A stretch of DNA of 64,000 nucleotides from Pseudolabrys sp. Root1462 (GTDB lineage: Bacteria; Pseudomonadota; Alphaproteobacteria; Rhizobiales; Xanthobacteraceae). The first letter of the stretch is position 1, and each line of letters begins with the position of its first letter. The notes under the pieces were generated by a model that did no database searches, was not told the origin of the DNA, and saw only the letters and a program-made list of their open reading frames with translations. Positions 62,291 to 64,000 of the stretch are shown one piece after another. Location of the stretch: NCBI RefSeq assembly GCF_001426945.1, contig NZ_LMFS01000001.1, positions 3,098,386 to 3,162,385 of the forward strand, given 5' to 3'. The position numbers and the translations under genes were made by a program.

Positions 62291-63928
62291 ATGCGCCTGA
62301 ACACACCGATCCTCGACGTCGAATACCTCGTCGCTGAAGGAAAAACGATCGTCTCGACGACGGATCTGCAGGGGAACATTACCTACGCCAATACTTACTT
62401 CGTTGAGGCGAGCGGCTATCCCGAAGAAGAACTGATCGGCGCGCCGCAGAACATCCTGCGCCATCCCGACATGCCGGCGAGCGCCTTCAAGGATCTGTGG
62501 CTCACGATCCGGGCCGGACTGCCCTGGCGCGGCTTGGTCAAGAACCGGCGCAAGAACGGCGAATATTACTGGGTCATGGCGAACGTCACGCCGGTGATCG
62601 AGAACGGCAAGGCGATCGGCTACATGTCGGTTCGCACCAAACCGACACGCCAGCAGGTCGATCTCGCCACCAAGCTCTATGCGCAGGAGCGCGCGAGGCC
62701 CGGCAGCGTCAAGCTGTGCCAGGGGCAGCCCACGACCTCGACATGGTACGACGGTTCATTCGTGCAGCGGTTTTCCATGGCCACGCGCACGCGCGTGATT
62801 ATGGTCATGCTGCTGGCGTCGGTCGCCGCCGCCGGTGCGGCCTCCATTGTCGCGGAAGGACCGTGGTGGAGCGGCGCCCTCGCCGGCTTCGGCCTCTTCC
62901 TTGCCGCGTCGGTGTGGATCTATCTCGAGCACAATATCCTGAAGCCCATTAAGGAAGCGCTGCACGTCGCCCAGTGCATCGCGGGCGGCGACCTCACCAG
63001 CCGGCTGGAGACCCGGCGCACCGATGAAATCGGTCAGTTGATGCGCGCCATGGCGCAACTCAACACCAATCTGCATTCGATCGTCGGCGACGTCCGCAAC
63101 AACTTCAACGACATTCTCAACGCCACGGCGCAACTCGCCGGCGGCACGCGCGACCTGTCGGCGCGCACCGACTCGCAGGCGGCGGCCCTCGAGGAGACGG
63201 CCGCCAGCATGGAGGAACTGACGTCGGCGGTGAAGCAAAACGCCGACAATTCGCAGAACGGCGACCGGTTCGCGACACAGGCCTTGCAAACCGCGGAGAA
63301 AGGTAACGCCATTGTCGGCAACGTCGTTTCGACGATTGCCGAGATCAGCGATTCCTCGAACAGGATCTCCGACATCGTCGGCATCATCAACGGCATCGCC
63401 TACCAGACCAATCTCCTCGCTCTCAACGCCGCGGTCGAAGCGGCGCGCGCCGGCGAAGCCGGGCGCGGTTTCGCCGTGGTGGCGACCGAAGTACGCAGCC
63501 TGGCGCAGCGCTCGGCGACCGCCGCCAACGATATTCGTCAGCTCATCGAGGCGTCGGTGTCGAAAGTCAGCGCCGGCACGGTATTGGCGAACGAAGCCGG
63601 CAAGGCGATGAAGGAAGTTCTCGGCGCGGTCAGCCAGATGACCGGCCTGATGACCGACATTGCCAACGCTTCGAAAGAACAGAGCACCGGCATCAGCCAG
63701 GTCAACGACGCCGTGATGCAGATGGACGAGGTGACGCAACAGAACGCCGCGCAGGTCGAAGAATCGACGGCCGCGACCGTGGACCTCGAGCACCGCAGCA
63801 ACAAGCTGATGCAAGCGCTCGAGGTGTTCAAGCTTGGCCGCTCCGGTCTCGTGACCGACGGCACCGCCGCGCAGGCCGCGCGGCAACACCCTGCAAGCGC
63901 ATCCCGCGCCGTTCGCAAGGCGGCCTGA
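62291..63928 (+). CDS. PAS-containing methyl-accepting chemotaxis protein (Aer-like)
   Basis: The 545-residue chemoreceptor has an N-terminal cytoplasmic PAS domain (about 15-125; Aer-like [27 protein letters not shown]), two close transmembrane helices (about 168-187 and 192-212) with almost no periplasmic loop, a HAMP domain (about 213-265) and a coiled-coil signalling domain whose tip reads [28 protein letters not shown]. The topology matches the aerotaxis receptor Aer, which binds FAD in the PAS domain. FAD binding is likely but not proven. No che genes are adjacent. Confidence 0.93.
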   Translation: MRLNTPILDVEYLVAEGKTIVSTTDLQGNITYANTYFVEASGYPEEELIGAPQNILRHPDMPASAFKDLWLTIRAGLPWRGLVKNRRKNGEYYWVMANVTPVIENGKAIGYMSVRTKPTRQQVDLATKLYAQERARPGSVKLCQGQPTTSTWYDGSFVQRFSMATRTRVIMVMLLASVAAAGAASIVAEGPWWSGALAGFGLFLAASVWIYLEHNILKPIKEALHVAQCIAGGDLTSRLETRRTDEIGQLMRAMAQLNTNLHSIVGDVRNNFNDILNATAQLAGGTRDLSARTDSQAAALEETAASMEELTSAVKQNADNSQNGDRFATQALQTAEKGNAIVGNVVSTIAEISDSSNRISDIVGIINGIAYQTNLLALNAAVEAARAGEAGRGFAVVATEVRSLAQRSATAANDIRQLIEASVSKVSAGTVLANEAGKAMKEVLGAVSQMTGLMTDIANASKEQSTGISQVNDAVMQMDEVTQQNAAQVEESTAATVDLEHRSNKLMQALEVFKLGRSGLVTDGTAAQAARQHPASASRAVRKAA

Positions 63929-63954
63929 GCGGCCGGAGATTTTCCGCGGATTCA

Positions 63955-63987
63955 GCCCGCGCCCGTTTCGAACGGGCGCGGGCTTTT
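63955..63987 (+). terminator. Rho-independent terminator after the chemoreceptor
   Basis: GCCCGCGCCCGTT (63955-63967) pairs with AACGGGCGCGGGC (63971-63983) around a three-base loop, followed by TTTT at 63984-63987, 27 bases past the stop codon. Confidence 0.9.
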
Positions 63988-64000
63988 GATCAATGCATGC

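Noticed and set aside
1-64000. CRISPR array, prophage or insertion sequence
   Set aside because: No regularly spaced identical repeats, no transposase or phage structural gene seen; the palindromes are dispersed and not spaced as CRISPR.

Overview
The window looks like a chromosomal segment of an alphaproteobacterium of the order Hyphomicrobiales (Rhizobiales), probably near the Bradyrhizobium/Pseudolabrys/Rhodoplanes group. This rests on high GC content, single-copy housekeeping genes of alphaproteobacterial type (RpoH, SerC, PurA, GlmM, AroE), an ImuA-ImuB-DnaE2 mutagenesis cassette, small outer-membrane beta-barrel proteins, DUF6476/DUF6455/DUF3422 proteins, and alphaproteobacterial regulatory motifs (GAAC-N7-GAAC SOS box, TTAA-N7-TTAA CtrA box, Irr-type iron box). 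The assignment is inference; no 16S rRNA gene is present.

Layout. 1-6412: a type I restriction-modification operon hsdR-hsdS-hsdM read leftwards, beside the 3' end of a tRNA-Glu gene (6665-6740), as expected for an integrated island; hsdR carries a frameshift close to its 3' end. 6811-14825: core genes (RluA-type pseudouridine synthase, heat-shock sigma factor RpoH), small conserved proteins, a His-rich PadR regulator resembling the nickel-responsive YqjI with two perfect palindromes before it, a metallo-beta-lactamase-fold hydrolase and membrane proteins. 14899-23433: purA, a polyhydroxyalkanoate synthase, a LysR/aldo-keto reductase divergent pair, and serC-serA for serine synthesis. 23550-26306: three tandem outer-membrane beta-barrel genes with CtrA-like motifs upstream. 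26435-30674: LysR, dienelactone hydrolase, a TctC-type binding protein and the iron-storage pair bfd/bfr with an Irr-like box. 30847-40506: glmM, a lactate-dehydrogenase-like FMN enzyme, a thioesterase flanked by palindromic repeats, a flavin-dependent oxidoreductase, DUF3422, a cNMP-thioredoxin-reductase fusion and an alpha/beta hydrolase-OsmC fusion. 40650-46757: the SOS mutasome operon imuA-imuB-dnaE2 behind a LexA box. 46761-49499: a periplasmic protein, aroE and a D-2-hydroxyacid dehydrogenase. 49525-60888: a probable catabolic and uptake locus (luciferase-like oxidoreductase, hydroxyisobutyrate-dehydrogenase family enzyme, FAD monooxygenase, cupin, complete Liv-type ABC transporter, cyclase-family hydrolase, frameshifted M20-type amidohydrolase). 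60892-63928: HdeD-like membrane protein, CreA, and an Aer-like PAS chemoreceptor.

The most striking feature is a set of dispersed palindromic repeats. One family lies between serC and serA and recurs three times in 2.3 kb of the SOS mutasome locus; inside imuA and imuB it is translated in the same frame as extra protein segments, and dnaE2 carries an in-frame copy of another repeat type. This resembles the protein-invading palindromic elements known from Rickettsia. The 49.5-60.9 kb locus is consistent with import and ring-opening of a nitrogen heterocycle or cyclic amide, but the substrate cannot be read from sequence. Two genes (hsdR, the amidohydrolase) each need removal of one C/G to restore the family reading frame; sequencing error and true inactivation both remain open.
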